NCBI RefSeq assembly: GCF_031199965.1
Contig: NZ_CP133605.1
Span: 3,256,501-3,320,500, forward strand
DNA length: 64,000 bases
Direction: 5' to 3'
DNA from: Paenibacillus sp. D2_2
GTDB lineage: Bacteria > Bacillota > Bacilli > Paenibacillales > Paenibacillaceae
Shown here: positions 18,056-28,022 of the stretch, in pieces
How positions within the stretch are numbered: the stretch's first letter is position 1
Layout of the letters: each line of letters starts with the position of its first letter
Position numbers and translations under genes: made by a program
Notes under the pieces: model-generated
Told to the model about the DNA's origin: nothing
Databases searched by the model: none
The model's input: the letters and a program-made list of their open reading frames with translations, nothing else

Positions 18056-19599
18056 TTACTTCGCATATTCAACCGCTCTCGTCTCACGAATGACGGTAAC
18101 TTTGATGTGTCCCGGATAATCGAGCTCACCCTCAATCTTCTTCGTGATGTCACGAGCCAGACGGAACGCTTCTGCATCATCGATCTTCTCAGGCTGCACC
18201 ATGACACGTACCTCACGGCCTGCCTGAATTGCGAACGATTTCTCCACACCTTCGAACGATTCTGAGATCTCTTCCAGTTTCTCCAAACGCCGGATATATG
18301 TTTCAAGCGTTTCGCGCCGAGCGCCAGGTCTAGCCGCTGACAATGCATCAGCCGCACCAACCAGCATGGCGATAACCGAAGTAGCTTCACAATCTCCGTG
18401 GTGAGAAGCGATACTGTTGATAACAACCGGATGTTCCTTATACTTCTTCGCCAGTTCCACGCCGATTTCGACATGAGATCCTTCCACTTCATGATCCAGC
18501 GCTTTCCCGATGTCATGCAACAATCCGGCACGTTTGGCGAGCGCGATATCCTCGCCGAGCTCGGCTGCCATCAGTCCAGCCAAGTAAGCTACCTCCATCG
18601 AGTGCTTCAGCACGTTCTGGCCATAGCTTGTCCGGAACTTGAGACGACCCAAAATTTTGATTAAATCCGGGTGCAGTGCGTGAACACCAACCTCAAATGT
18701 TGCTTGTTCACCGTATTCACGAATCTCTCGTCCACTTCACGACGTGATTTCTCAACCATCTCTTCGATCCGTGCTGGGTGAATTCGTCCGTCAGCTACCA
18801 GTTTCTCAAGCGCTGTGCGGGCAATCTCACGACGAATTGGATCGAAGCCTGATAGGATAACCGCTTCCGGCGTATCATCGATAATCAAATCAATACCGGT
18901 CAATGTTTCCAGCGCTCTGATGTTACGACCTTCCCGTCCGATAATCCGGCCCTTCATCTCTTCATTCGGAAGTGCAACTACCGAGACAGTCGTCTCCGCA
19001 ACGTGATCAGCAGCGCAACGCTGAATCGCCAGCGTAATAATTTCACGTGATTTCTTATCGGCTTCTTCCTTCGCCTGCAACTCAATGTCCTTAATCATCT
19101 GAGCCGTTTCATGGCGAACTTCCTGCTCGACATTATTAAGAATGATCGTGCGGGCGTCCTCCATACTCAAATTGGAAATACGCTCAAGCTCCTGAACCTG
19201 ACTCTTATAGAGCAGATCAATCTGTTGCTGGGTTTCTTCAATTCTTTTCTCTTTGCCAGCTACTTGTTCTTCTTTACGTTCCAGTGATTCAATTTTTTTA
19301 TCCAGCGACTCTTCTTTTTGCAACAATCGTCTTTCTTGTCGTTGAATTTCATTCCGACGTTCACGAATGTCTTTATCAGCTTCGGTTCTAAGTTTATGAA
19401 TGTCATCTTTCGCTTCAAGAACCGTTTCCTTTTTCAGTGCTTCTGCGTCTTTTTTTGCGTTTTCCAAAATTTGACTTGCAGCGTGTTCCGCACTGGAAAT
19501 TTTAGCTTCTGCAAGAGATTTGCGAATAAAATATCCGATCCCGAACCCAAAGAATAAAGCGGCGGCAACGAGTATGATCGTCCAGATTACTTGTGGCAT
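18056..19599 (-). CDS. rny: Ribonuclease Y (frameshifted in this sequence)
   Basis: Membrane-anchored endoribonuclease that starts mRNA decay. It has an N-terminal membrane helix ([18 protein letters not shown]), a long coiled coil, a KH domain ([19 protein letters not shown]) and an HD domain ([12 protein letters not shown]). One base is missing near 18722-18725: GAGAGATTCGTG must read GAGAGAATTCGTG to give [18 protein letters not shown]. Corrected length is about 514 residues. The start at 19599 follows GGGGAGGTGAACAG. The disrupted frame in a core gene with both halves conserved points to sequence error. Confidence 0.92.
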
Positions 19600-19916
19600 C
19601 TGTTCACCTCCCCGCTGTTTCCTCCAAGGCATTCCCTGGGATGCTTGTTAGTTTTCATTTTTCATTCATCATCATACAAAGAATCGATTTCTTGCCGATT
19701 CAGACAGGCTATCACGTCAAATCAGCATGAACATTCCGTTAAAATGCCGGAATCTTGTCCCCATGATTGCGAATAGAATCTAGTCAGATCCATCATTTGG
19801 AAGGAATAAGGATCCTAATGATATAGATTCATGACCATTTTATTATTTAATGAAAGAAATTGTCAAGCAAAGGACTTGTTTGTACAATTTATGTCTTCTT
19901 TTCCGCTCCGAATCTA
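19600..19916. other. Gap between recX and rny
   Basis: 317 bases with no convincing gene, repeat or terminator. It must contain the rny promoter and leader; the last part before rny carries GGGGAGGTGAACAG. No promoter is clear enough to call. Confidence 0.5.
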
Positions 19917-20771
19917 TTAGTCTTCCCACTCATCCCCATCTTCCATACCATCTTTTTGAACCAGCTCACGAACTACTTTGCCCACGAGTTGACCAGAGAA
20001 GCCTCTCCGCATCAAGAATGCGCCTATCTTGCGCTTCTTATCAGCCGTCTCCCCAGATGTAGTCCTCCATTTGCGCTGCGCAAGCTGCATCGCGCTGTCA
20101 TACTCATCCTCTTCACTGACCTGGCCAAGTGCTTCTTCAATCAAGGGCTTGGAAATGCCCTTCTGACGCAGTTCATGTCTGATCCATGCCTTACCCTTTC
20201 CACGGCTGCGAAGTCGCTGTCCTGCCCATTCTTGGGCGTATGCGGCGTCATTAATCCAACGCTCTTGGATGAGTCGTTCAATAACATCACCGATCGTATC
20301 TTCACTCCAGCCCTTCTCCTTCAGTCGGCTAGCGATTTCAAATGAAGTGCGGGGTTTGCGACTAAGATATTTCAACGCTTCTCCATATCCTCGCTGCCGT
20401 TCGTCCGCGATAACGATCTCTTCCAAATCATGCTTTGTAAATACAGCACCCTTCATCATGCGGTACTTGACCATAATATCTTCATGAACTTCTATCGAAA
20501 AAGGCCCGAAATAAATGCGATACCGGAACTTAGGCGATTTTAGCAGCTGTACCGTCGTAATGGTCAGCTCCTCCCCATCAGGGAATGCAGACAAGTCATT
20601 GCTCTCCGCCTCCACTTGGCTTGTAGCCACCTGTTCCCGGTTCTCTTCATTGTAAGAGCGTTTGCTCTCCCAGGAGCTAGGATCAGAAATATCGATGATC
20701 TCGTTATTTTCACTGTCTTCACTCGCTGCTGCATACGGTTTGGATCTATGCTTCCCAAATCGTTGTTCCAC
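19917..20771 (-). CDS. recX: Regulatory protein RecX
   Basis: Modulator of RecA filaments. The RecX three-helix repeats lie in residues ~115-270 (ALKYLSRKPRTSFEIASRLKEKGW, IQERWINDAAYAQEWAGQRLRSRGKG, KKRKIGAFLMRRGFSGQLVGKVV). An N-terminal ~90-residue polar extension precedes a region (FRYRIYFGPFSIEVHEDIMVKYRM) also seen in Paenibacillus-type RecX. The GTG start follows AAAGGAGCG. It is 80 bases downstream of recA on the same strand; the gap contains a GAGCGC...GCGCTC inverted repeat that could limit read-through. Confidence 0.88.
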   Translation of the reverse strand: MEQRFGKHRSKPYAAASEDSENNEIIDISDPSSWESKRSYNEENREQVATSQVEAESNDLSAFPDGEELTITTVQLLKSPKFRYRIYFGPFSIEVHEDIMVKYRMMKGAVFTKHDLEEIVIADERQRGYGEALKYLSRKPRTSFEIASRLKEKGWSEDTIGDVIERLIQERWINDAAYAQEWAGQRLRSRGKGKAWIRHELRQKGISKPLIEEALGQVSEEDEYDSAMQLAQRKWRTTSGETADKKRKIGAFLMRRGFSGQLVGKVVRELVQKDGMEDGDEWED

Positions 20772-20851
20772 CCAATTTACGCTCCTTTATTAGACAAGAG
20801 CGCCCTGTCCAGACCAGTCATCACTGGCGGCAGAGCGCTCCCAAATCGTTA

Positions 20852-21913
20852 TTATTCTTCTTCGAAAAGTGCCTGCTCTTCTTTAGCTTCATCTTCCTGC
20901 TCGCTTGCAGACGATGGGGCAACTGTAGTCGTCAGATTGCTATTCTCACGGATCTTTTGCTCGATTGTATTCGAAATTTCCGGATGTTCTTTCAAATACT
21001 GCTTCGCATTCTCACGTCCCTGACCAAGACGCTCGCCAGCGAAAGAATACCAAGCGCCGCTCTTATCAACGATATCCTGCTCTACACCAATATCGATAAT
21101 GCTGCCTTCCTTGGAGATCCCTTCACCATACATAATATCAATCTCAGCCTGTTTGAACGGCGGAGCTACCTTATTCTTCACGACTTTGATACGAGTCCGG
21201 TTACCGACCATATCATTGCCCATCTTGATCGTCTCTACGCGGCGAACATCTAGCCGTACTGTCGAGTAAAACTTAAGTGCACGTCCACCCGGAGTCGTCT
21301 CCGGATTACCGAACATAACGCCTACCTTCTCACGAAGCTGGTTAATGAAGATAGCAATCGTCTTGGATTTGCTGATTGCCCCCGATAATTTACGAAGCGC
21401 CTGAGACATCAGACGAGCCTGCAAACCGACGTGGGAGTCACCCATTTCTCCCTCAATTTCAGCCTTAGGTACCAATGCTGCTACTGAGTCAATAACGATA
21501 ATGTCTACCGCTCCGCTTCGTACAAGCGCTTCGGCGATTTCCAGCGCCTGCTCGCCTGTATCCGGCTGGGACAGCAGTAATTCATCAATATTTACACCAA
21601 GCTTGCCCGCATAGGAAGGATCAAGCGCATGTTCCGCATCAATAAATGCAGCTTGTCCACCAATCTTCTGAACTTCCGCAATTGCATGCAAAGCTACAGT
21701 CGTCTTACCGGAAGATTCCGGTCCGTATACTTCAATAATTCTTCCGCGAGGCAATCCCCCGGTTCCAAGCGCGATATCCAATGCTATTGATCCGCTGGGT
21801 ACGATTTCCACCTGCATATGTGTGGATTCTCCCAACTTCATGATCGAACCTTTTCCGAATTGTTTTTCTATTTGACGAAGCGCCATTTCCAGCGCAGCAC
21901 GGCGGTCTGACAA
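20852..21913 (-). CDS. recA: Recombinase A
   Basis: Strand-exchange protein and SOS coprotease. 353 residues; Walker A GPESSGKT at 64-71, Walker [16 protein letters not shown], the L2 region [17 protein letters not shown] and an acidic C-terminus. The start is TTG, preceded by AAGGATG. No frameshift and no intein. A 0.9-kb repeat-rich gap separates it from cinA, which is next to it in the opposite direction of transcription order (cinA is upstream). Confidence 0.97.
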   Translation of the reverse strand: MSDRRAALEMALRQIEKQFGKGSIMKLGESTHMQVEIVPSGSIALDIALGTGGLPRGRIIEVYGPESSGKTTVALHAIAEVQKIGGQAAFIDAEHALDPSYAGKLGVNIDELLLSQPDTGEQALEIAEALVRSGAVDIIVIDSVAALVPKAEIEGEMGDSHVGLQARLMSQALRKLSGAISKSKTIAIFINQLREKVGVMFGNPETTPGGRALKFYSTVRLDVRRVETIKMGNDMVGNRTRIKVVKNKVAPPFKQAEIDIMYGEGISKEGSIIDIGVEQDIVDKSGAWYSFAGERLGQGRENAKQYLKEHPEISNTIEQKIRENSNLTTTVAPSSASEQEDEAKEEQALFEEE

Positions 21914-22055
21914 TCAGCTCACATCCTTATCATTGATTAGAAACTAAATGATTAAACAAGTTTTATACAACAATTGTACCTTGTTTTGAAACGTTTGCCA
22001 AGCATTTTTTCGAACATACATTCGTAGTCTCAACCCAGGTCTCAACCCACCCAAA

Positions 22056-22107
22056 CCCTCCCTTACCGTAAGGGAGGGCTCCAAAGGGCCTGCGGCCCTC
22101 TGGACTC
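22056..22107. repeat. Compound hairpin repeat
   Basis: CCCTCCCTTAC and GTAAGGGAGGG form an 11-bp inverted repeat, followed directly by AGGGCC-TGC-GGCCCT. Nothing suggests coding. It begins the repeat-rich block upstream of recA. Confidence 0.7.
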
Positions 22108-22148
22108 CTGCAAACTGGACTAACAATGGATGAGGCTCTGGCGCGCCC

Positions 22149-22405
22149 TTGCCGCTCTCCCCGTTGGGGAGAGCTCTACTTTGGCACGTGGAACGCTTTC
22201 CCCCTTCGGGTACGTCTTACTTTTGGATCACCTTGGTTACCTGCAAACATGCTGCAGCGGCTTGGAGTTCTAACGGCGCTCTCCCTTCGGGAATCACTCT
22301 ACTTCGGCGGTTAGTGATACATTTACCTTACTTGATTGCTCGTATGAGTTACTTCGAGACTTTGACAGGCGCTCTCCCTTCGGGAATCGCTCTACTTCGA
22401 AGGGT
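22149..22405 (+). repeat. Three dispersed copies of a GCTCTCCCTTCGGGA element
   Basis: Copies at about 22149-22186, 22277-22314 and 22367-22404. Copies 2 and 3 share GGCGCTCTCCCTTCGGGAAT and then C(A/G)CTCTACTTCG; copy 1 is GCTCTCCCCGTTGGGGAGAG followed by CTCTACTTTGG. Each contains a small CTCCC-TTCG-GGGAG-like hairpin. Sequence between copies is unrelated. Start-to-start distances are about 128 and 90 bases. Confidence 0.7.
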
Positions 22406-22459
22406 TACGGTACTCCGTAACGCAAAATTACTTTCGGTAGATGGCTTCAAACATAAAAA

Positions 22460-22642
22460 GATGCAAATATGCAGGCTTTTCGCTCTAAAACATCCTGTTC
22501 TTGATAAATTCCTGCAAACATGCAGGCTTTTCGTCCATTTTTCCTAATATGTAGCCAATATCGAGAAAAAAACTGCATATTTGCAGACTTTCGTTACTTC
22601 ATGGGGCGGTTAGTCCAAAAAAGCCGCATATATGCAGTTTTG
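22460..22642 (+). repeat. Four regularly spaced TGCA-palindrome repeats
   Basis: Copies at 22460 (ATGCAAATATGCAGGCTTTT), 22511 (CCTGCAAACATGCAGGCTTT), 22570 (AACTGCATATTTGCAGACTT) and 22621 (CCGCATATATGCAGTTTTG). Each has a TGCA-N4-TGCA palindrome followed by a T-rich stretch, at intervals of 51, 59 and 51 bases. The spacers differ, and the repeats are too short and too variable for CRISPR. Confidence 0.75.
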
Positions 22643-22729
22643 TTCACTCCCCCTGCTCCTAACGAATGCGCATCTCATTTCTATCCCTAATTCCATACCA
22701 AATCCAAAGCCTCCCCTCCCCGATATAAC

Positions 22730-22779
22730 GAAAAAAAGAACCGCAGCGATAACTTTTACAAGTTTGGCTACGGTTCTTC
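22730..22779 (-). terminator. Terminator after cinA
   Basis: AGAACCGTAGC and GCTGCGGTTCT pair across a 20-base loop, followed by a T run on the minus-strand transcript. Confidence 0.85.
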
Positions 22780-22820
22780 CGTAATTTGATTATATCCAAT
22801 GATTAGGACGTGGGCAATCT

Positions 22821-24091
22821 TTATTTGTTCGATCTGTTCTCACTCTGTTTGAGCTGCTTCCAGAGTTGATAAAGGACGTTTTTAGCGGAACGTAAACGGA
22901 TCATATCACGGTTTCCTTTGAGGTGCAGCTCATACACTTCGGTATCACCATCGCGCCGGGAAATTCCAATATAGACCAGCCCGACTGGCTTACGTTCAGA
23001 ATAAGCAGGGCCGGCCACGCCGGTAATCGATAGGCCGAAATCGGTATCCACAGTCATCCGCACCTGCTCAGCCAATATCTTCGCTGTTTCTGCGCTTACA
23101 GCTCCGGCGCGTTCTCACCCTCTAGCAGATCATGCGGCACGTTAAGCAGTTGCTCCTTCATGGCGTTGGAATAGCATACAATACCACCAAGGAAGACGGT
23201 CGAACTGCCAGGAATCGCTGTGAGCATTTGCATTAGCATGCCACCTGTGCAACTCTCCGCACAGCTGACTGTAAGGCCCTGTTCCGTCATCATATCGACG
23301 ATAGTCTTCTCGATCGGTACGTCCTCATTCGCATAGAAATGATCCGGCAAACGGGAAGCGATCTGTTCCTCCATCACATTTAGCTTGCTCATAGCCGCAC
23401 TCTCGCTATCCGCCTTCGTCGAGATGCGAATCGTAACCTCGCTCTCCTTAGCATAAGGTGCAATGGTAGGGTCGGTCTGGCTCTCGATCAGATCAAGCAA
23501 CTTTGTCTCCAGCGCCGACTCACCGATCCCGGCAAATTTGAGCATCCGCGAAAAGATCGGCGATTCATTCGTCAGCACATGCTGCATGATCCAAGGCTTA
23601 GCCTGTTGTTCGAACATTGGCTTCATCTCATTGGGCGGTCCGGGCAGTAAAATGTAGAATTTTCCGCCCTCAGCGATCGCATTTCCTACGGCAAGACCAG
23701 TCTCATTAGCCAATGGAGTCGCCCCGTCAATTGACAGTGCCTGCCTACGGTTATTCTCTGTCATCGGCACGTTCCGATCTTTGAAGAACCGTTCTACATG
23801 ATCCATAGCCATCTGGTCAATATGTAATGATCTACCCAGCACCTCAGCCACTACATCTTTCGTAAGATCGTCCTGAGTAGGGCCCAGCCCGCCGGTAAAG
23901 ATCAAAATGTCCGCCCGCCCTGCGGCAAGCTCAATAGCTTGCTTAAGTCGGGATGTATTATCGCCCACGACCGTCTGAAAATAGACGTCAATCCCCAGCG
24001 AAGCCAGCTCCTGAGACAAGTATTGGGCATTGGAATTGACGATTTGTCCCAGCAATAGCTCCGTTCCTACGGCAACAATTTCCGCTTTCAT
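22821..24091 (-). CDS. cinA: CinA-family protein (ADP-ribose pyrophosphatase/NMN amidohydrolase; frameshifted in this sequence)
   Basis: The N-terminal MoeA-like domain (MKAEIVAVGTELLLGQIVNSNA, FTGGLGPTQDD) is followed by the C-terminal NMN-deamidase-type domain with SCAESCTGGMLMQMLTAIPG. One base is missing near 23104: GAACGCGCCGGAGCTG needs an extra C to read ENAPGAVSAETAKILAEQV into the last ~85 residues (SITGVAGP...). Corrected length is about 423 residues. CinA is linked to NAD recycling and, in some Firmicutes, to competence. It precedes recA as in B. subtilis. Confidence 0.9.
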
Positions 24092-24109
24092 TCAAATCAT
24101 TTCTCCCTT

Positions 24110-24142
24110 ATAGAGATAGTTCAAAGGAATTCTTGAACTCTC
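24110..24142. repeat. Minimal derivative of the TGTTCAAAAAG repeat
   Basis: TAGAGATAGTTCAAAGGAAT and TCTTGAACT form the paired ends of the family with the centre missing. It lies just upstream of cinA. Confidence 0.45.
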
Positions 24143-24216
24143 CGCTTATATAAAACTTCGTTCTCGATGTAGCATCTTTCTTCAATTGGTTAAGGGGCGT
24201 AACGCCAAGCAAGTGA

Positions 24217-24804
24217 TTACATTTTTGAGAAGTTCAACACATGCTTGTTCTTAACAAAATAGTCGATCCCTGAGTATACCGTGATAACCGTCGCAAGCCA
24301 AATCATTATATCTGCGAAAGGAAATCCGATCCATTCGAACGGAAAGTTATTCAGCATCAAAGCGGAGATAGCGATAATCTGAGTAATCGTCTTCGCCTTA
24401 CCCCAATTACTAGCAGCAATCACCGAGCCTTCAAGCAGGGCGATCTCACGCAAGCCCGTTACTGCGAATTCACGGCTAATAATTATTACAACCACCCATC
24501 CGTTCACCTTATCGAGGGCCACGAGCGATATTAAGGCAGCCGCTACGAGCAGTTTGTCAGCAAGAGGATCCAGCAGTTTGCCGAGATTCGTAACGAGATT
24601 GCGTTTACGAGCTATATGTCCATCGATACCGTCTGTGCTCGCGGCAATAATGAACAGAACTGCAGCAATCAGATGGTTCACAGGCAGTGAAAAGCTCCCT
24701 AGACTCAATTCATGAGACCACCACTCAAAATCGAACAGTAAAAACACCAACATCAGCGGAATCATAAAAATACGCGCTAAAGTGATACGATTGGGCAGAT
24801 TCAA
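24217..24804 (-). CDS. pgsA: CDP-diacylglycerol-glycerol-3-phosphate 3-phosphatidyltransferase
   Basis: Makes phosphatidylglycerophosphate in the membrane. The CDP-alcohol phosphatidyltransferase motif DGIDGHIARKRN...GKLLDPLADK is complete at about residues 60-85. Several hydrophobic segments surround it (MIPLMLVFLLF, LIAAVLFIIAA, LVAAALISLVAL, IMIWLATVITVYSG). The TTG start follows GGGGAGGG and overlaps the rimO stop by four bases (TTGA), so the two genes are probably translationally coupled. Confidence 0.93.
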   Translation of the reverse strand: MNLPNRITLARIFMIPLMLVFLLFDFEWWSHELSLGSFSLPVNHLIAAVLFIIAASTDGIDGHIARKRNLVTNLGKLLDPLADKLLVAAALISLVALDKVNGWVVVIIISREFAVTGLREIALLEGSVIAASNWGKAKTITQIIAISALMLNNFPFEWIGFPFADIMIWLATVITVYSGIDYFVKNKHVLNFSKM

Positions 24805-26135
24805 AGTACACCCTCCCCGGACATATCGTATTCATATGCATGAGTAATCCGTACTGGAATAATCTCGCCAATTTCAACTTTGCAATTCGAGACATAGACA
24901 TCTCCGTCAATTTCTGGAGCGTCATACTGCGAACGGCCGACAAACACATCGCTGCGTCCATCATAGCTCTCGATCAACACATCCAGCACCTCTCCAACGT
25001 ATTTCCCGTTGTTCTCATTGGACACTTGACGTTGAATTTCCATAAGCGTATTCGCTCGCCACTCTTTAACCTCATCATCGATTTGGTTCGGCAGACGTGA
25101 AGCGGGAGTATCGTCCTCCTTGGAGTACGTAAACACACCTAGGCGATCAAACTTAATCTCTCTAACGAAATCGCATAACCGCTCAAAGTCTTCTTCCGTC
25201 TCACCAGGAAAGCCAACAATCAATGAAGTACGCAGTGCCACGTTCGGAACCCGCGAACGGATCTTGGCGATAAGCTCACGTGTATCACGATTTCGACCCG
25301 GCCTCCGCATACGCTTCAATACCGCATCCTCACTATGCTGCAGAGGCATGTCGATATATTTGCATACCTTCGGGTTAGAAGCGATCGTATCAATCAATTC
25401 ATCTGTGAAGAAGCCCGGATACGCATAATGCAATCTGACCCATTCAATACCCGGAACCTCACTGACTTTATTGATTAGCTCTGCCAACTTATACTCTCCA
25501 TCGTAGATATCCGTCCCATAGTTCGTCGTATCTTGGGCGATCAAGCTAATTTCCTTTACCCCTTGAGCCGCAAGCCCAGTGACTTCCGCAATAACAGACT
25601 CGATAGAGCGACTGCGGAATGCTCCCCGCATAATCGGAATGCTACAGAAGGTACAGTTATTATCACAGCCTTCTGCGATCTTCACATAGGTTGTATATTT
25701 TTCAGTCGATAACTTACGAGGCAAAATCTCCTCGTAATTAAATACAGGATTCCCGACGAACGCCAGTTTCTTACCTCCCAATGCTTCATCGACGATCTGA
25801 TTAATGTTATAGAAATCCCCAGTACCAACGATCCCATCAATCTCCGGCATTTCTTCCATCAAAGCCTGTTTATAGCGCTGCGTTAAGCAACCTGATACGA
25901 TAAGCGCCTTCAACTTACCTGTCTCCTTCAGCTCCGCCAAATCAAGAATCGTATTCACCGACTCCTCTTTGGCAGCATCAATAAATCCACAAGTGTTTAC
26001 GATAATAACGGTTGCATCCTCCGCTTGATCTACTAGCGAATATCCACGCTGATCAATTAGACCAGACATAATCTCGGAGTCAACCATATTTTTCTCGCAG
26101 CCTAAAGTAACGATCTTCACTTTTTCAGTCATCAT
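24801..26135 (-). CDS. rimO: Ribosomal protein S12 methylthiotransferase RimO
   Basis: Radical-SAM enzyme that methylthiolates the conserved aspartate of S12. The UPF0004 cysteines are 13, 49 and 83; the radical-SAM triad is C157, C161, C164 (GCDNNCTFC), and a TRAM domain ends the 444-residue protein. ITLGCEKN-type N-terminus (VTLGCEKNMVDSE) separates RimO from MiaB. Two adjacent ATG codons are possible starts after GGAGGGG. Confidence 0.94.
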   Translation of the reverse strand: MMTEKVKIVTLGCEKNMVDSEIMSGLIDQRGYSLVDQAEDATVIIVNTCGFIDAAKEESVNTILDLAELKETGKLKALIVSGCLTQRYKQALMEEMPEIDGIVGTGDFYNINQIVDEALGGKKLAFVGNPVFNYEEILPRKLSTEKYTTYVKIAEGCDNNCTFCSIPIMRGAFRSRSIESVIAEVTGLAAQGVKEISLIAQDTTNYGTDIYDGEYKLAELINKVSEVPGIEWVRLHYAYPGFFTDELIDTIASNPKVCKYIDMPLQHSEDAVLKRMRRPGRNRDTRELIAKIRSRVPNVALRTSLIVGFPGETEEDFERLCDFVREIKFDRLGVFTYSKEDDTPASRLPNQIDDEVKEWRANTLMEIQRQVSNENNGKYVGEVLDVLIESYDGRSDVFVGRSQYDAPEIDGDVYVSNCKVEIGEIIPVRITHAYEYDMSGEGVL

Positions 26136-26211
26136 GCTATGAGCCCCTCCATTTTCAAGCCATAATACCCTGTATAAGTATAATATTTCGTGAATACCGC
26201 TGTCAAAAACA

Positions 26212-26253
26212 TGAAAAAGTCTCGCGTCGCGGCTTGGCCGCTACGAGAGACCG
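26212..26253 (-). terminator. Terminator after yajQ
   Basis: GTCTCTCGTAGCGG and GCCGCGACGCGAGAC form an imperfect stem with a T run on the minus-strand transcript. Confidence 0.75.
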
Positions 26254-26290
26254 CATGTTATGAACTATTAAACACAACATATAGTTCAAC

Positions 26291-26782
26291 TTACTTCATA
26301 TTCGCAAATTGTAGATCAACTGTAAGATCCGCTTTACGGAGCATTTGGATAATTTGCTGCAAATCATCTCTGCTCTTCCCGGTTACACGAATTTGATCCC
26401 CTTGAATTTGACTTTTCACTTTCAACTTGGAATCACGGATCAAGACATTAATTTTCTTCGCATTTTCCTGATCGATTCCTTGCTTTAATTTGATACGTTG
26501 GCGGACGGATCCAAGAGATGCTGGCTCGACCTTGCCATAATCCAAATTCTTGATTGGCAATCCTCGCTTGATCATCTTCGATTGCAGAATATCTATTACT
26601 GCACCCAGCTTGTACTCATCATCAGAAGTAACGACCAGCACATCCTTCTCTACCTTCAATTCACTTTTGCTGCCTTTGAAGTCAAACCGATTCGCAATTT
26701 CACGCTCCGTTTGATCAATGGCATTGGATAGTTCCTGCATGTCCATTTTGGAGACAATATCAAAAGAGCTTTCTGAAGCCAT
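26291..26782 (-). CDS. YajQ-family nucleotide-binding protein
   Basis: 163 residues of the YajQ family: [20 protein letters not shown] at the start, then [12 protein letters not shown] and a closing [15 protein letters not shown]. Members bind nucleotides (c-di-GMP in Xanthomonas); the role in Bacillales is unclear. AAAGGAATG precedes the ATG. It stands between rimO and rodZ with its own terminator. Confidence 0.9.
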   Translation of the reverse strand: MASESSFDIVSKMDMQELSNAIDQTEREIANRFDFKGSKSELKVEKDVLVVTSDDEYKLGAVIDILQSKMIKRGLPIKNLDYGKVEPASLGSVRQRIKLKQGIDQENAKKINVLIRDSKLKVKSQIQGDQIRVTGKSRDDLQQIIQMLRKADLTVDLQFANMK

Positions 26783-26803
26783 GATTCACATTCCTTTCTC
26801 TAA

Positions 26804-26834
26804 AAGGGTGTTCAAAAAAGCAATTGAACACACA
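26804..26834. repeat. Minimal hairpin copy of the TGTTCAAAAAG repeat
   Basis: TGTTCAA and TTGAACA are separated by AAAAGCAA, the two element ends joined with the centre gone. It lies between the yajQ start and the rodZ terminator. Confidence 0.6.
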
Positions 26835-26901
26835 CTAATCCTTTATCTTCTAATTATATGTAATAAATTTAGCAAAGTCGAGCATTAAGCCGATTCACTA
26901 T

Positions 26902-26945
26902 AAAAAAACAGGTGCGACTGAATCAGCATCCAGTCTGCACCCGTT
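26902..26945 (-). terminator. Terminator after rodZ
   Basis: GGTGCAGACTG and CAGTCGCACC pair around a 10-base loop, followed by TGTTTTTTT in the transcript. Confidence 0.85.
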
Positions 26946-26953
26946 ATATTTTC

Positions 26954-27931
26954 TTATTGACCCGTTCCTGTACCATCAGTGCCTTCCGTAGAAGAGTCCG
27001 TAGTATCAACTGTACCCAGATTCAATTGAATTTTTGAAGTATTCTTACCATCATCAACAACTTGTCCTCCAACCGTAATGATCGTATTCGGAGAGGCGCC
27101 GGACTTGATATAAAGCCCTTCTTCGCCTAGATCATAAGTAATTACTACGCCATCTTCCATTGTCTCGTAATACAGCTTCTCACCGTTTTTATTACCCTTT
27201 CGTACTTCAACCCAACTTTTACCCTTAGCTGTAATGACGACTTTCACCGGTTCGCTACCTACAGGCTGTACCTTGAACTTCGTCGTGCTGCCTTCCTTGC
27301 CGTCAGGAGCTACGACAATTTCCTTGTTAGTCGTATCCGTCTCACTAGGATTCGTTGTATCCGTATCCGTTGCATTCCCTTTATCAGGAGTATCAGTCTG
27401 ATCATCCGTTTCGGCATTCGTATTTGTCGCGCCATTTTGATCAGTTCCTGCATTGGTATTCGGTTTTGTATTATTCTGCGGATTTTCCGCATTATTAGTA
27501 ATCGAAGTTGGGTCTGGCTCTTTCGTCTTCGCTTCATTCGAATGGCTCCATACTGTGAAATACAAATAGATGACAATCACGATCAGCGCAAAGAACGACC
27601 ACATCAAGGCTGTAGTAAGCCACTTCGAATTGCGCTCAGTGGTTTGTCTACTGCGACGCTTCTGAAGCACTGGCTCCATGGTTGTGTCTGGTACCGCTTC
27701 TGGTACATTCTGCTTGTGTTCAGCCAGAAGTTCATCCGCGTTAATACCTACTGCTTCCGCATATGTTTTGATAAATGCCCGGACATAAAAACTCCCCGGT
27801 AAAACTTTATAATCTCCCGCCTCGATGGCTTCCAAGTATCGCTTGCGAATCTTTGTTATTTCCTGAACGTCATCCAATGATAAACCCATGGATAGACGAG
27901 CATCTTTTAACTGTTGTCCCAAATCCGACAC
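26954..27931 (-). CDS. rodZ: RodZ-like cytoskeletal/helix-turn-helix membrane protein (YmfM)
   Basis: The N-terminal HTH_25 domain (LGQQLKDARLSMGLSLDDVQEITKI) is followed by a basic stretch, one membrane helix (TALMWSFFALIVIVIYLYFTV at about residues 110-130 from this start), a Thr/Asn/Asp-rich linker and a C-terminal DUF4115-type beta domain. This is the RodZ architecture linking MreB to the membrane and cell shape. The GTG start at 27931 is eight bases after AGGAGG; an ATG six bases upstream is too close to the ribosome site. The low-complexity linker is long and acidic. Confidence 0.88.
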   Translation of the reverse strand: MSDLGQQLKDARLSMGLSLDDVQEITKIRKRYLEAIEAGDYKVLPGSFYVRAFIKTYAEAVGINADELLAEHKQNVPEAVPDTTMEPVLQKRRSRQTTERNSKWLTTALMWSFFALIVIVIYLYFTVWSHSNEAKTKEPDPTSITNNAENPQNNTKPNTNAGTDQNGATNTNAETDDQTDTPDKGNATDTDTTNPSETDTTNKEIVVAPDGKEGSTTKFKVQPVGSEPVKVVITAKGKSWVEVRKGNKNGEKLYYETMEDGVVITYDLGEEGLYIKSGASPNTIITVGGQVVDDGKNTSKIQLNLGTVDTTDSSTEGTDGTGTGQ

Positions 27932-28022
27932 GACCATCACCTCCTGATATAATTTATACTCCCTCATCTATCACACCAATTGACATGACAACGTCAATTC
28001 AAGACCTGAATTCAATCTATAT

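Noticed and set aside
22460..22642. CRISPR array
   Set aside because: The repeats are only ~22 bases and vary in sequence, spacers are about 30 bases but only four units exist, and no cas gene is present.
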